DNA of 64,000 bases, taken from contig JABXKE010000002.1 in the NCBI GenBank assembly GCA_013540595.1, forward strand, positions 1,054,050 through 1,118,049, written 5' to 3'. The DNA is from Pyrodictium sp. GTDB taxonomy: Archaea; Thermoproteota; Thermoprotei_A; Sulfolobales; Pyrodictiaceae. This document shows, piece by piece, positions 53,201 to 62,274 of this stretch. The number at the start of each line of letters is the position of its first letter. The first letter of the stretch is position 1. The notes under the pieces were generated by a model that was given only the letters and a program-made list of their open reading frames with translations, was not told where the DNA came from and did not search any database. A program made the position numbers and the translations under genes.

Positions 53201-55006
53201 TTAACCGCCCACGAGTTCTGCTTTCTTGTCAAGTAGAATCTCTATCTCTCGTGCAACAATATTGTAACCTATGGCCGGCACTACCTTTGATGGATCCTCG
53301 GCTTGCGGCCACTTGACGTAGTAGGACTGATATGGTAGTCTTACAACATAGTCGAACAAGAAGAGTGATGGAGCTATGTCATTAATATACTTGGCTATCT
53401 TACAGTACTCTTCATACCTCGCCTTGGGATCTAGGATGGACATTGCCTCTTGTATCCACTTATCAAGGCTCTCATTTAATAGGAACTCTATTTGCTCCCA
53501 GCTTGAAGCGGTTGCTGAAGAGTACTTTGCCCATAGTAGTGCGCCAGCATCAGGATATGGGGCCATATCGAAGAGTAGTGTAGCGTGGGGTGCTGAGGTC
53601 CAGTTGGCTGCGTATTCAACCATCTTAGCCCAGGGCGTCTTGACAACTTTTACCTTTAGCCCTAGCTGGGAGGCGTCCTTCGCGAATAGGAGTGCTATCT
53701 TCTCCTCCTGTGGCACCTCAGCAATCCACCAGAACTCTATCACGTACTTATCGGGGTTGTTCACTATGTCGGGCCAGTACTTTGACTTCTTTAATTCCTC
53801 CTTAGCCTTTTCAAGGTTAGTCTCATACCGGCCTACTGGGCACCAGCCCGGTAACACGTGTGGTATAGGGCCCTCTGCGGGTTTCTGATCTGGGTATAAC
53901 TGTTTAATTACGACATCGTACTCGAAGGCATATGCAAGAGCTCTCCTTACGTGTACATCATCTAATGGTGGCTTCTTGGTATTGAACATGAGGTAGAGCT
54001 GGCCTGGCATCGGTATCTTGGCTATGGATACACCCTTAATCTTAGCTATCTCTCTTAGTGTCTCCTCTGGGAGCCACTGATCCCCTATCTCTAGTTCTCT
54101 CTTAGCAAACATAGTCAACTCTGTTGTAGGGGCTCCCGCCGTAGCTAGGAATATTACCTCGTCTGGCGCATTAGGGGCAAAAGCCTCCTTATTCCAGTAG
54201 TCTTCGAACTTAACCATCTTAACATATTTCTGTGGGTCAACATCAACAGCCATGTATGGGCCTGAGCCAGCATCATGATATGTCAACCATTCGGTTGCAA
54301 AGTCGCCATACTCTCCATAGGGGCCCGGCTTCTTTATGTGTTGGAGTACAGTTTTCTTGTCAACAATATAGAGTCTTATGAGGGCGTTGAGGAAGCCACC
54401 CCATGGCTTATTGAGCACGAACTGCACAGTATACTTGTCAATGACTTTTACCTCCTTAATGTAGGGCTTGAATATGTACGCGTAGCCCTGGCCTATTGTA
54501 AGTAGTCTCTCCATAGAAAATGCGACATCCTCTGCTGTAAGCTCATTACCGCTATGAAACTTAATCCCCTTTCTAATCTTAAAAGTCCACACAAGCCCGT
54601 CCTCGGAGACACTCCAACTCTCAGCAACCCAAGGCTTTACACTTCCATTAGGAAGGGGCCAAACCAGGGGGTCGTAGAGTTGCGTTAGAGCAGTTGAGCT
54701 CGAGAAGTCCGAGCCAACAGCCGGGTCTATGTATGTTGGGAATGCAAAGCCCACCCTAAGTACTCGCTTGGCCTTAGGTGGCGTGCTTGTGGCTACTGGC
54801 GATGAAGCTGTAGTGGGCTTTGAAGGCGCTATAGTTGTGGGCGATGCTGGAGAAGGGGTACTTGCTGGCGGAGAAACTGGTGTGGGGGATGCTTTCTCTT
54901 CCCTGCTAAGTGCCCAGAAAGCCAAGCCAGCTACTATCAACACTACTATTACAACTATGGCTACAGTTGTTTGTGAAACTCCTCTCTGCATAAGTCTTTT
55001 TCTCAA
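53201..55006 (-). CDS. Solute-binding protein of the oligopeptide-type ABC transporter
   Basis: A 601-residue family 5 extracellular solute-binding protein. A membrane anchor (TTVAIVVIVVLIVAGLAFWA) and a Pro/Ser/Thr-rich stalk (about 36-80) precede the binding domain, which contains YDPLVW, the signature-like AESWSVSEDGLVWTFKIRKG and FHSGNELTAEDVAFSMERL. The protein is anchored at the N-terminus, as usual in crenarchaea, rather than as a lipoprotein. The start is TTG at 55006, shortly after GGTGATATT. It heads the transporter operon and is divergent from hyuA. Ligand: peptides, or an amide connected with HyuAB. Confidence 0.9.
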   Translation of the reverse strand: MRKRLMQRGVSQTTVAIVVIVVLIVAGLAFWALSREEKASPTPVSPPASTPSPASPTTIAPSKPTTASSPVATSTPPKAKRVLRVGFAFPTYIDPAVGSDFSSSTALTQLYDPLVWPLPNGSVKPWVAESWSVSEDGLVWTFKIRKGIKFHSGNELTAEDVAFSMERLLTIGQGYAYIFKPYIKEVKVIDKYTVQFVLNKPWGGFLNALIRLYIVDKKTVLQHIKKPGPYGEYGDFATEWLTYHDAGSGPYMAVDVDPQKYVKMVKFEDYWNKEAFAPNAPDEVIFLATAGAPTTELTMFAKRELEIGDQWLPEETLREIAKIKGVSIAKIPMPGQLYLMFNTKKPPLDDVHVRRALAYAFEYDVVIKQLYPDQKPAEGPIPHVLPGWCPVGRYETNLEKAKEELKKSKYWPDIVNNPDKYVIEFWWIAEVPQEEKIALLFAKDASQLGLKVKVVKTPWAKMVEYAANWTSAPHATLLFDMAPYPDAGALLWAKYSSATASSWEQIEFLLNESLDKWIQEAMSILDPKARYEEYCKIAKYINDIAPSLFLFDYVVRLPYQSYYVKWPQAEDPSKVVPAIGYNIVAREIEILLDKKAELVGG

Positions 55007-55177
55007 AATATCACCATGGGCCCACTATTTGTCTGTGTGATAATTAACTCTACCACGCTGTATTAAATAATTTATGTTAAACCTTTTTCAAAAGTATTTT
55101 GTAATATGGGTGGCAAAATTTTTATGTGATCCAAAAAGTAGTGCAGTACTTGAAACAATGGAGGTGGACTATTCGTA
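55007..55177. promoter_or_regulatory. Divergent promoter region between the transporter and hyuA
   Basis: An AT-rich spacer of 171 bases between two divergent operons. TATTAAATAATTTATG at 55060-55075 and AAAATTTTTATG at 55115-55126 are TATA-like. GGAGGTGG at 55160-55167 is the ribosome site of the TTG-started hyuA. A shared regulator is plausible. Confidence 0.5.
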
Positions 55178-57253
55178 TTGCATATTAGGCTTGGAGTCGA
55201 CATAGGAGGCGCCTTCACTGATCTTGTAGCCTTTATTGAGGAGACTGGAGAAATAATATGGGTTAAGGGTGAAACTACGCCATTAAATCTTGCAGAGGGC
55301 GTCATCAATGTCGTGAAGAAAAGTAAGGTGAACCTAGAGAAGGTGACTATGTTCATACACGGCCAAACACTTGTAATAAACTCTATTGTCACACGAGACG
55401 GGGCAAAAGTTGGCCTTTTAACAACAAAAGGCCATAGAGACGTTTTGATCCTGCAGAGAGCCAATAGAAGAGACATGTACAATTTAAGGTATAGAAAGCC
55501 TGAACCCTTTGTTCCACGCTACTTGACTCTAGAAGTGGAAGAAAGAATTGATGGTACAGGTAATATAATTACGAAGCTCAATAAAGAGAGCGTGGTCAAG
55601 GCTCTTAACAAGCTACTCAAAGAAGGTGTTGAATCTATCTGTATAGGATTCCTAAACTCTTACCTTAACCCTGTACATGAGAAAGAGGCAAAGAAAATTG
55701 TTCTAGAGGAGCTCAAGAAGCGAGGTCTCAACATACCAGTAACGATTTCGAGTGAAGTTACACGTGAGTGGAGGGAGTATGAGAGGATAAACACTGCGGT
55801 GCTCAACGCCTTTGTTAAGCCCAAGATGAAGGAGTACCTCTCAGTTCTCGAGAAAGAAGTAACGAAACTAGGCTTCAAGGGTAAATTCCTCACAGTCCTT
55901 TCTAATGGTGGAATGGCCTCCTTCGACTTCGCTAAGGAGCTACCAATATACACGATTGAGTCAGGCCCCGTGGCTGGTGTCATGGGCGCTGTAGCTATAG
56001 CTGAGCTCATAGGTGAGCGGAACATTATAGCCTTAGATGGCGGGAGCACAACAACAAAGGCCAGCCTTGTGGAGGATCTAAAGCCTAAAGTGACGAGCGA
56101 CTACTACGTGGGAAGAGACAGGTTCAACCCAGGATACCCCGTCAAAGTGCCCACAATAGAGATAGCTGAAGTAGGTAATGGTGGCACAAGTATTGCGTGG
56201 ATAGATTCTGTAGGCAATCTTAGGGTTGGACCAAAAGCTGCCGGGGCCTACCCTGGGCCAGCATGCTACGGCAAGGGAGGGCAAGAGCCAACAGTTACTG
56301 ACGCCTATGCTGTTAACGGGCTCATAAACCCGAACTATTTGCTTGGAGGAGAGATGAGGATATACCGTGACCTTGCAGTGAAAGTTATCAAGGAAAAGAT
56401 AGCTGACTACTACAACATATCTGTTGAAGAGGCTGCAGATGCTATAGTGATGATAGCTAACGAAAACGCTGCTAACGCCATAAGAATTATATCAGTACAA
56501 AAGGGCTATGATCCAAGAGACTTCGCCCTAATAGCTTACGGCGGTTCTGGACCAATGTTTGCTCCATTTATAGCAGAAGAACTCGAGATAAAGAAGATAA
56601 TAATACCATCAGTACCGCCCGGCGTCTTCTCTGCCTGGGGAATGCTTCTAATGGATATTAGGCATGATACTATAATCAGTAATGTTATGAAGGTTGAGGA
56701 GGGTAACCTGGATAAGATCAATGAGGTGTTTAGAGAAGTTGATGAGAGACTTTACGAGATATTCAGGGAGGAGGAGGGTATACCACCAGAAAACATCATT
56801 ATATTCCACTATGCTGATATGAGGTATAAAGGCCAAGAACACACGGTCAAGGTGCCCGTAAAGACTGGGACAATAGCAGCCAAGGATCTACCCGAGATTA
56901 TTGCTAGGTTCCACGAGTACCATGAGCATGCGTATAGCTTTAAGCTGCTAGACAGCCCCGTGGAGATAGTTAACTTCCACGGTGTTGGCATAGCAAGGGT
57001 TGTTAAGCCTAAGCTTAAGGAGATAGAGAAGATTGATGGGAGACTAGATGATGCCGTAAAAGAGGAGCGCCGCATATTCATTAAGGGTAGGGAGCTCGTA
57101 GTACCTGTCTATGATAGGGTTAAGATACCTAGAGAAGTTGAGGGCTATGGTCCAGCGATTATAGAGGATCCAACATCGACTGTGCTCGTGCTTGAGGGCC
57201 AGAGGTTTTTGCGTGACAAGTATGGCAACATAATAATAGGTTTCAAGAGTTGA
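55178..57253 (+). CDS. hyuA: Hydantoinase/oxoprolinase family subunit A
   Basis: A 691-residue ATP-dependent subunit of the N-methylhydantoinase / 5-oxoprolinase / acetone carboxylase family. The ASKHA-type ATP fold is visible: LGVDIGGAFTDLV at the N-terminus, HGQTLVINSIVTRDGAKVGL, ESGPVAGVMGA and ALDGGSTTTKASLV in the second lobe, and AYGGSGPMFAPF. It should hydrolyse ATP to phosphorylate the substrate carbonyl while HyuB opens or carboxylates it. Which substrate (hydantoin, oxoproline, ketone) cannot be read. It is followed by the partner gene after 7 nt. The start is TTG with GGAGGTGG upstream. Confidence 0.9.
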   Translation: MHIRLGVDIGGAFTDLVAFIEETGEIIWVKGETTPLNLAEGVINVVKKSKVNLEKVTMFIHGQTLVINSIVTRDGAKVGLLTTKGHRDVLILQRANRRDMYNLRYRKPEPFVPRYLTLEVEERIDGTGNIITKLNKESVVKALNKLLKEGVESICIGFLNSYLNPVHEKEAKKIVLEELKKRGLNIPVTISSEVTREWREYERINTAVLNAFVKPKMKEYLSVLEKEVTKLGFKGKFLTVLSNGGMASFDFAKELPIYTIESGPVAGVMGAVAIAELIGERNIIALDGGSTTTKASLVEDLKPKVTSDYYVGRDRFNPGYPVKVPTIEIAEVGNGGTSIAWIDSVGNLRVGPKAAGAYPGPACYGKGGQEPTVTDAYAVNGLINPNYLLGGEMRIYRDLAVKVIKEKIADYYNISVEEAADAIVMIANENAANAIRIISVQKGYDPRDFALIAYGGSGPMFAPFIAEELEIKKIIIPSVPPGVFSAWGMLLMDIRHDTIISNVMKVEEGNLDKINEVFREVDERLYEIFREEEGIPPENIIIFHYADMRYKGQEHTVKVPVKTGTIAAKDLPEIIARFHEYHEHAYSFKLLDSPVEIVNFHGVGIARVVKPKLKEIEKIDGRLDDAVKEERRIFIKGRELVVPVYDRVKIPREVEGYGPAIIEDPTSTVLVLEGQRFLRDKYGNIIIGFKS

Positions 57254-57260
57254 ATGAGAG

Positions 57261-58745
57261 GTGAATGCGATGGGTAAGAGAGACCTTTTCACTCTTGAAA
57301 TAATAGCAAACAATCTCATGGTTACTACTGAAGAGATGTTCTACGCGTTTGCTAGGACTGCCAAGAGCCCAGTAATCTACGAAGTCTTAGACTTCGCTGT
57401 GGGTATGACAGATGCTGAAGGCAACCTAATAGCTCAAGCTCCTGGAGTACCAGGGTTCTCAGGAGTACTCGACTTTGTTGCACGTAAAGTGCTGAAGAAG
57501 TGGGGTAGCGATCTTCACCCAGGTGATGTGATAGTAGACAACGTCCCCTACGATGCTGGTACCCACTTGAACGATGTCACTCTGGCAATGCCAATGTTCT
57601 ATCGTGACGAGCTTATAGGCATCATACTCAGCAAGGGGCACTGGAGCGAGGTTGGTGGAGCAGCATTCGGGAGCTGGAACCCTAACGCGACAGAGGTCTA
57701 CCAGGAAGGACTCATAATGCCCTGTGTAAAACTCTATGATGCTGGTAAGCTGAACAAGGATGTACTCGAGATGATCTTATCTAATTCTAGGCTACCCGAG
57801 TACACCAAGGGTGACATAGAGGCGCAAGTAGCGTCTATGCGTGTTGCAATGAAGCGAGTCTATAGGCTTATTGAGAAGTATGGTATCGACAATGTGTTAA
57901 GGGCTATGAGGAAGCTTATTGAGGATGGCGAGAAATATGCTTACCAGAAGCTGAAAGAGCTGCCGAAGGGCGAGTTTGAGGCAGAAGACTATATTGACGC
58001 TGCTCTAGCGGGCACAGACAAGCCTGTCTACGTTAGGGTGAAGGTGAAGATAACAGATGAAAAGTTCATAGCAGACTTCACGGGTAGTGACCCACAAGTA
58101 AACATATCAATAAACTCTCCATTCCCAGCAACAGTGTCAGGCGTAAGAGAAGTCTACATGGCTGTAACTGACCCACACGCATACCCCTCTGGCGGCTTCT
58201 TCAAGCCACTAGAAGTCATAGCACCCGAAGGCACAATATTCAACCCGAAGCCGCCTGCGCCGACATCGACCTACTGGGAGTCAATGGCCTTCGCATCCGA
58301 TCTCGTATGGAAGGCACTAGCGCCTCACGTACCAGAAAAACTGACTGCAGGCCACTTCCTATCAATAATAGCCACAATAGTAGGCGGCATAGATGACCGG
58401 ACAGGAGAGCCCTTTGCAATAGTCGAGCCACAGCCCGGAGGCTGGGGAGCAGGATACGACATGGACGGTACAAGCGGTCTTGTAGCCATAGGAGACGGAG
58501 ACACATATATAGCGTCAAGCGAGGTCTACGAGAAGAACTTCCCAATACTGGTTGAGAGATACATGCTTAACACTGAGGACGGTACAGGCCACGGGAAGTA
58601 TCGTGGGGGCTTTGGCGTCATAAGAGAATACCGTATACTGAACAGTAAGGCCATAGTAACAATACAGGTAGGCCGGAGAGACTTCCCTCCATGGGGAGTA
58701 GCAGGCGGCATGCCTGGTCCGGGCAACAGAGTCCCTCTACTATAG
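57261..58745 (+). CDS. hyuB: Hydantoinase/oxoprolinase family subunit B, C-terminally truncated
   Basis: A 494-residue frame matching HyuB. Features include FAVGMTDAEGNLIAQAPGVP, DVIVDNVPYDAGTHLNDV and the GHWSEVGGAAFGSWNPNAT segment. Conserved sequence ends at GGMPGPGNR. Family members continue with about 40-80 more residues, including a Gly-rich GGGGYGDP segment near the end. Here the reading frame stops four codons later, and a PIN-domain fragment follows in another frame. The gene is probably broken at about 58730 (see breakpoint 3). It starts 7 nt after hyuA. Met4 (MGKRDLF) is an alternative start with better spacing from GAGGTGA. Confidence 0.88.
   Translation: MNAMGKRDLFTLEIIANNLMVTTEEMFYAFARTAKSPVIYEVLDFAVGMTDAEGNLIAQAPGVPGFSGVLDFVARKVLKKWGSDLHPGDVIVDNVPYDAGTHLNDVTLAMPMFYRDELIGIILSKGHWSEVGGAAFGSWNPNATEVYQEGLIMPCVKLYDAGKLNKDVLEMILSNSRLPEYTKGDIEAQVASMRVAMKRVYRLIEKYGIDNVLRAMRKLIEDGEKYAYQKLKELPKGEFEAEDYIDAALAGTDKPVYVRVKVKITDEKFIADFTGSDPQVNISINSPFPATVSGVREVYMAVTDPHAYPSGGFFKPLEVIAPEGTIFNPKPPAPTSTYWESMAFASDLVWKALAPHVPEKLTAGHFLSIIATIVGGIDDRTGEPFAIVEPQPGGWGAGYDMDGTSGLVAIGDGDTYIASSEVYEKNFPILVERYMLNTEDGTGHGKYRGGFGVIREYRILNSKAIVTIQVGRRDFPPWGVAGGMPGPGNRVPLL
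58724..58742. other. Breakpoint 3: hyuB joined to a headless PIN toxin gene
   Basis: The HyuB frame loses similarity at about 58728, and PIN-domain sequence becomes recognisable at about 58735 in the same strand but another frame. Both parts point right. No repeat or insertion sequence is visible at the join. Confidence 0.6.
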
Positions 58746-59064
58746 CGAACTCAGCATCCTTGAGGCCCTCTGGAAGATCGTAAAGATCCTGAAGGACAGG
58801 CCTAGCAGCGATGTAGAAAGGGTTGTGGAGGGCGTCGAAGCCATCAGGGAGAGCATGAGGCATGCACCCCTCACAGGCAAGGCTGTAGAACAAGCCGTCA
58901 AGATGTACATGCTAGGGCATAAGGATATGGTTGACAACCTCCTCTACTCAACAGCCCTAGTCAACAGCCTCACCCTCCTAACAGTCGACGAGAAGCTTGT
59001 ACGCTTCGTAGAGGAGAAAGGATTGCCCAGAGACAGCCTAGCCACACCCGAAGAAATCCCCTAA
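58726..59064 (+). pseudogene. 5'-truncated PIN-domain (VapC-like) toxin
   Basis: From about ATESLYYSELSILEALWK the frame runs open to 59064. YYSELSILEALWK holds the second acidic position of PIN nucleases, and DNLLYSTALVNSLTLLTVDE holds the last two. The first Asp, in the N-terminal strand (usually MIVLDTS-like), and about 30-50 residues are missing, replaced by hyuB DNA. A Met at 58825 begins a 79-residue frame but is inside the domain. PIN toxins are RNases paired with small antitoxins. No antitoxin lies next to this one. Confidence 0.65.
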
Positions 59065-59320
59065 ACCCCCACGACGCCACTAGATGCAGCACTAACGGTA
59101 CAATTAGAACTACAGGACGGCCAGCTTAAAGAGGTGTGGTAGCAGGGTTGTCATCGAGCCCGTGAGTGAAGCCTTTGGGGCTAGCCCTCCCAGAGATGTG
59201 GTGGGAGGGGCTACGCGTAGAAGGAGGCATAAGGGCCCTGATCCTGTTGAGCGCCTAGGAATAGTCTCTACTATCGGTGAATGGGGTGGCTTGGTAAAAA
59301 TTGTTGGGGATAGGGTGGGG

Positions 59321-60946
59321 CTACCTTCTAGCCACGAGTCTTGCAGCAGCAATAGCTGCCAAGACGGCTACTACTATAGCTGCTATTGATGTTGTCCATG
59401 CGGGTTTTATGATTGTAGTTGTTGTCGCTATTGTTGTAGTGTAGGGTTTCTCAATAGTAGTTGTTACCTCTCTAACTACTGTTGTTGTCTCCCTAACCTC
59501 TGTAACGGTTGTAACAGTAGCCTTCCTCTCCTCCCCTAGCTCACCCACCTTCTTACTCAACTCTTCTAGGCTCTTGGATGCAGAGTACTTGAAGGCCAGT
59601 AGCTCTATCGCGTCCTTTATATCGCCTATCGCCCTCCTAATCTGGCTCCAGCCATACCAGTGTGTATAGTCTGGGTTTACGTGGAACATGCCCTGGAAGG
59701 CCCTCATACGGTACTCCATGAATATGAGGTATGCCTCTCTATCAATACCAGAGGGCTCCTCGTAGAAGTTTAGGAGGAAGGGGTACGGGTTCCCAGGCTC
59801 CTCCTGCCTTGGCGGGGCCCAGCCCCTCCTCCTAGCATCCGCAATGAGTTCTATGGCCTTAGCAAGCTCTATAGTAGACCACCTTACTACTTCATCTGCA
59901 GCCTTAAGATAGCTTAGAGCGAATTGCTCGGAGTGGCAGCCGCTACATACTTCTAGTAGCCTCTTACGAGCATCCATAAACTCCTTTGGGTCTACACGCA
60001 CTATTCTTAGGTCCACAACAGCCTTCAGTAGAGGAGTTGGATTACCCTCGGGATCCAGCACTCTTAGCGCCTTTAGCAGCGACGCCTTGGCCTCCTCCCA
60101 CTCTGGATCCTCTACCACTTCTAGCCCACTAGGCCTCCCCTGGAAGGCTACAAGGCCTATGAACCCCCAGGGCGCCAGCACGCTATGATTGCCTTTAGGC
60201 ATGTGGCATAACTGGCATGTGGGGCCCGGATACTCCCAGGGCTCAACCTCCTTTAGGCTCTTCTCCAGCGGGTACCTATCCTTATTAGCGAAGTATATGT
60301 TGCCATGCTTAGAGGTCTTCCACATCTCCCACTGGGGATGATCAAAGCCCATGTGACACTTAGCACACGCCTCTGGCTGCCTAGCCTCCACCGCGCTGAA
60401 ACGATGCCTTGTATGGCACTGGTCGCAAGTGGCACCTATCCCATACGGCCTAGAAAGCCCCAGCCCCAGCAGCTCCTCCCTACTCTTCACACCTATCTTA
60501 TGGCAGCCGCCACAGCCAAACAGCACCTCTTCAGGGGGCATCTTCTTAGTCATAGGTATAGCCATCATAGCCCTCCAGGCCAGAGCATGCTTACCAGCCA
60601 AGAACTGCTCCACCTCAACAGGATGACACCCCCTACAAGTCTCATAGTCGGGCAGCTTAGCCTCCATCCAGTCCTCACTACTAGTATGCTGTGCACCATG
60701 ACAAGTAGTACACGGCACCCTATCCATCCCACCTAGCATACTAGAGACACGGGGATTCTGCACACCAGGCGCGCCCATCGCCCCCGCAAAGTACTGCTCT
60801 ACTAGGCCCGGCGAGACCTCACGGTGGCACTCCACACACTTATCATTAACATCTTCAGCTACTGCCACTACTGAACACGCCACAACAACCAATACAATAG
60901 AAACCGCAGCGAGGAGCATAGCGCCAGGAAGAGGGCTTCTAAACAC
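59321..60946 (-). CDS. Octaheme cytochrome c, HAO-like, C-terminally anchored
   Basis: About 541 residues with eight CxxCH sites: CVECH, CTTCH, CRGCH, CGGCH, CDQCH, CAKCH, CQLCH, CSGCH. The order, and ARQPEACAKCHMGFDHPQWE followed by SKHGNIYF, strongly resemble the hydroxylamine-oxidoreductase-like family. An N-terminal signal peptide (MLLAAVSIVLVVVACSVVAVA) is cleaved. A Thr-rich stalk and a final helix (SIAAIVVAVLAAIAAARLV) tether it. I chose the GTG at 60946 because GGGGTGG lies 5 nt upstream. Met at 60919 is the alternative. It is the paralogue of the cytochrome at 14887, anchored at the other end. The likely role is ammonia-forming nitrite or hydroxylamine reduction, or electron transfer. 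Confidence 0.87.
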   Translation of the reverse strand: MFRSPLPGAMLLAAVSIVLVVVACSVVAVAEDVNDKCVECHREVSPGLVEQYFAGAMGAPGVQNPRVSSMLGGMDRVPCTTCHGAQHTSSEDWMEAKLPDYETCRGCHPVEVEQFLAGKHALAWRAMMAIPMTKKMPPEEVLFGCGGCHKIGVKSREELLGLGLSRPYGIGATCDQCHTRHRFSAVEARQPEACAKCHMGFDHPQWEMWKTSKHGNIYFANKDRYPLEKSLKEVEPWEYPGPTCQLCHMPKGNHSVLAPWGFIGLVAFQGRPSGLEVVEDPEWEEAKASLLKALRVLDPEGNPTPLLKAVVDLRIVRVDPKEFMDARKRLLEVCSGCHSEQFALSYLKAADEVVRWSTIELAKAIELIADARRRGWAPPRQEEPGNPYPFLLNFYEEPSGIDREAYLIFMEYRMRAFQGMFHVNPDYTHWYGWSQIRRAIGDIKDAIELLAFKYSASKSLEELSKKVGELGEERKATVTTVTEVRETTTVVREVTTTIEKPYTTTIATTTTIIKPAWTTSIAAIVVAVLAAIAAARLVARR

Positions 60947-61440
60947 TACAACCACCCCTATCACTACATAAATAAAATAATAATAACACTCCAAAAATAT
61001 AAATTCACCCAAAAATAACCCAACAAATTTTAATATAGATAGATAGTTAAAGCTAAATTAGTAGCCAGCCCAAACACCAGTAAACACAATACCACATAGG
61101 GGAAAGCACAGAAGCCAAGCAAGAGGAGAAAAGGAGAAGACAAACACTACTAGCAGACCCCGAGAGCACACATCAACGCTCGTGCCCCCTACGGGGCCCC
61201 CGGGGAAGGCCACGAGAAAAGAACACCAGCATATAATATGGCCTAACAGAGAAACACAACGCAGACGAGGAAGAACTATGTTGCCTCCACAAGAACGGCA
61301 TGGAAAGATGGTGCACACAATAACCACACAATGCCAACCATAACCAGTACAGAGAGCCCATACACTATAGGTGAGCCCGCTGTAGGCAAGCAGCGTAAAG
61401 CCTCTAAGGCCCCACCCATGATCAGCCTAGCACACTACAG
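60947..61440. other. Intergenic region between cytochrome and methyltransferase
   Basis: About 490 bases. AT-rich DNA at 60960-61060 (with TTTAATATAGATAGATAG) likely holds the cytochrome promoter on the minus strand. The minus-strand frame at 61058-61327 is cysteine-rich and unlike a real protein, so no gene is called. Confidence 0.4.
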
Positions 61441-62274
61441 CTACCTAGTAAACACGACATTGCCCCGTGAACCCCACACATCTAAAACCACCACCTCTCT
61501 ATAACCGTAATATCTGCGTATGAAATCGATTATAGAGGGCTTGAGCCACGTTTCAACAACGAGTATTCGAGGAGGCTGTGAGCTAAGGAACCTCTTGAAT
61601 CCACGTAGAACATTAAACTCATAGCCCTCCACGTCGATTTTAGCGACATCCACCCGGTCAATGCCTAGGCTCTCGAGGAGAGAATCTAGTCTGATACATT
61701 TAACCTCAATAGAGCCGCTAGAGGGCTCTAAGGCTATGAGGCTATGTCCCCCCGAACTATGATGTATATGTAGACGTGCTCTACCATCACGCTCACACGC
61801 AGCAGCGGGTACAACTGTGACCTTTCCATAGACATTATTTACCCTAATGTTTCTCAGGAGAAACCTAAGATTACTGGGCTCCGGCTCAACAGCTACTACG
61901 TGCCTCACCTTCTTCGCAAGATGCACAGTATACAAACCAATATGAGCACCAACATCTAATACCACATCACCCCTATGCACATTCTCCAACAAGAACCCCA
62001 TTGTTAAAGGCTCAAAATGCCCGCCCGCATTAATGAAGCGCCAGTAATCATCTAAACGAGCATAAAACACGTATCCACAACCACACTTAAAACGCGCTGG
62101 AACACGCCTAATACTCTCCCCAATACCAAGCCTACGCGCAACAAGGTAAGCTACAGTATAAATCCTAGCACTCCCATCCTGTAGACAGAATGACCTTACA
62201 TAATTTAAGCTAAACACCTTCCCCACAACACGCCTCATACTAGTACACCTTCTCAAGCACACAAACAACCCCAA
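61441..62274 (-). CDS. FkbM-family methyltransferase
   Basis: A 277-residue SAM-dependent methyltransferase. SAM-binding motif I VVLDVGAHIGLYTVHLA is near residue 105, motif II is VVAVEPEPSNL, and the FkbM-specific VDVAKIDVEGYEFNVLRGF lies near 215. The N-terminal 90 residues contain CGCGYVF, a possible metal-binding or substrate region. FkbM proteins O-methylate sugars or polyketides, often in surface glycan pathways. No other glycan genes are visible nearby. A shorter start at Met12 is possible. Confidence 0.83.
   Translation of the reverse strand: MGLFVCLRRCTSMRRVVGKVFSLNYVRSFCLQDGSARIYTVAYLVARRLGIGESIRRVPARFKCGCGYVFYARLDDYWRFINAGGHFEPLTMGFLLENVHRGDVVLDVGAHIGLYTVHLAKKVRHVVAVEPEPSNLRFLLRNIRVNNVYGKVTVVPAAACERDGRARLHIHHSSGGHSLIALEPSSGSIEVKCIRLDSLLESLGIDRVDVAKIDVEGYEFNVLRGFKRFLSSQPPRILVVETWLKPSIIDFIRRYYGYREVVVLDVWGSRGNVVFTR

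Noticed and set aside
61058-61327. Minus-strand frame of 89 codons
   Set aside because: Cysteine- and Trp-rich, no family, no ribosome site; likely chance frame in promoter DNA.
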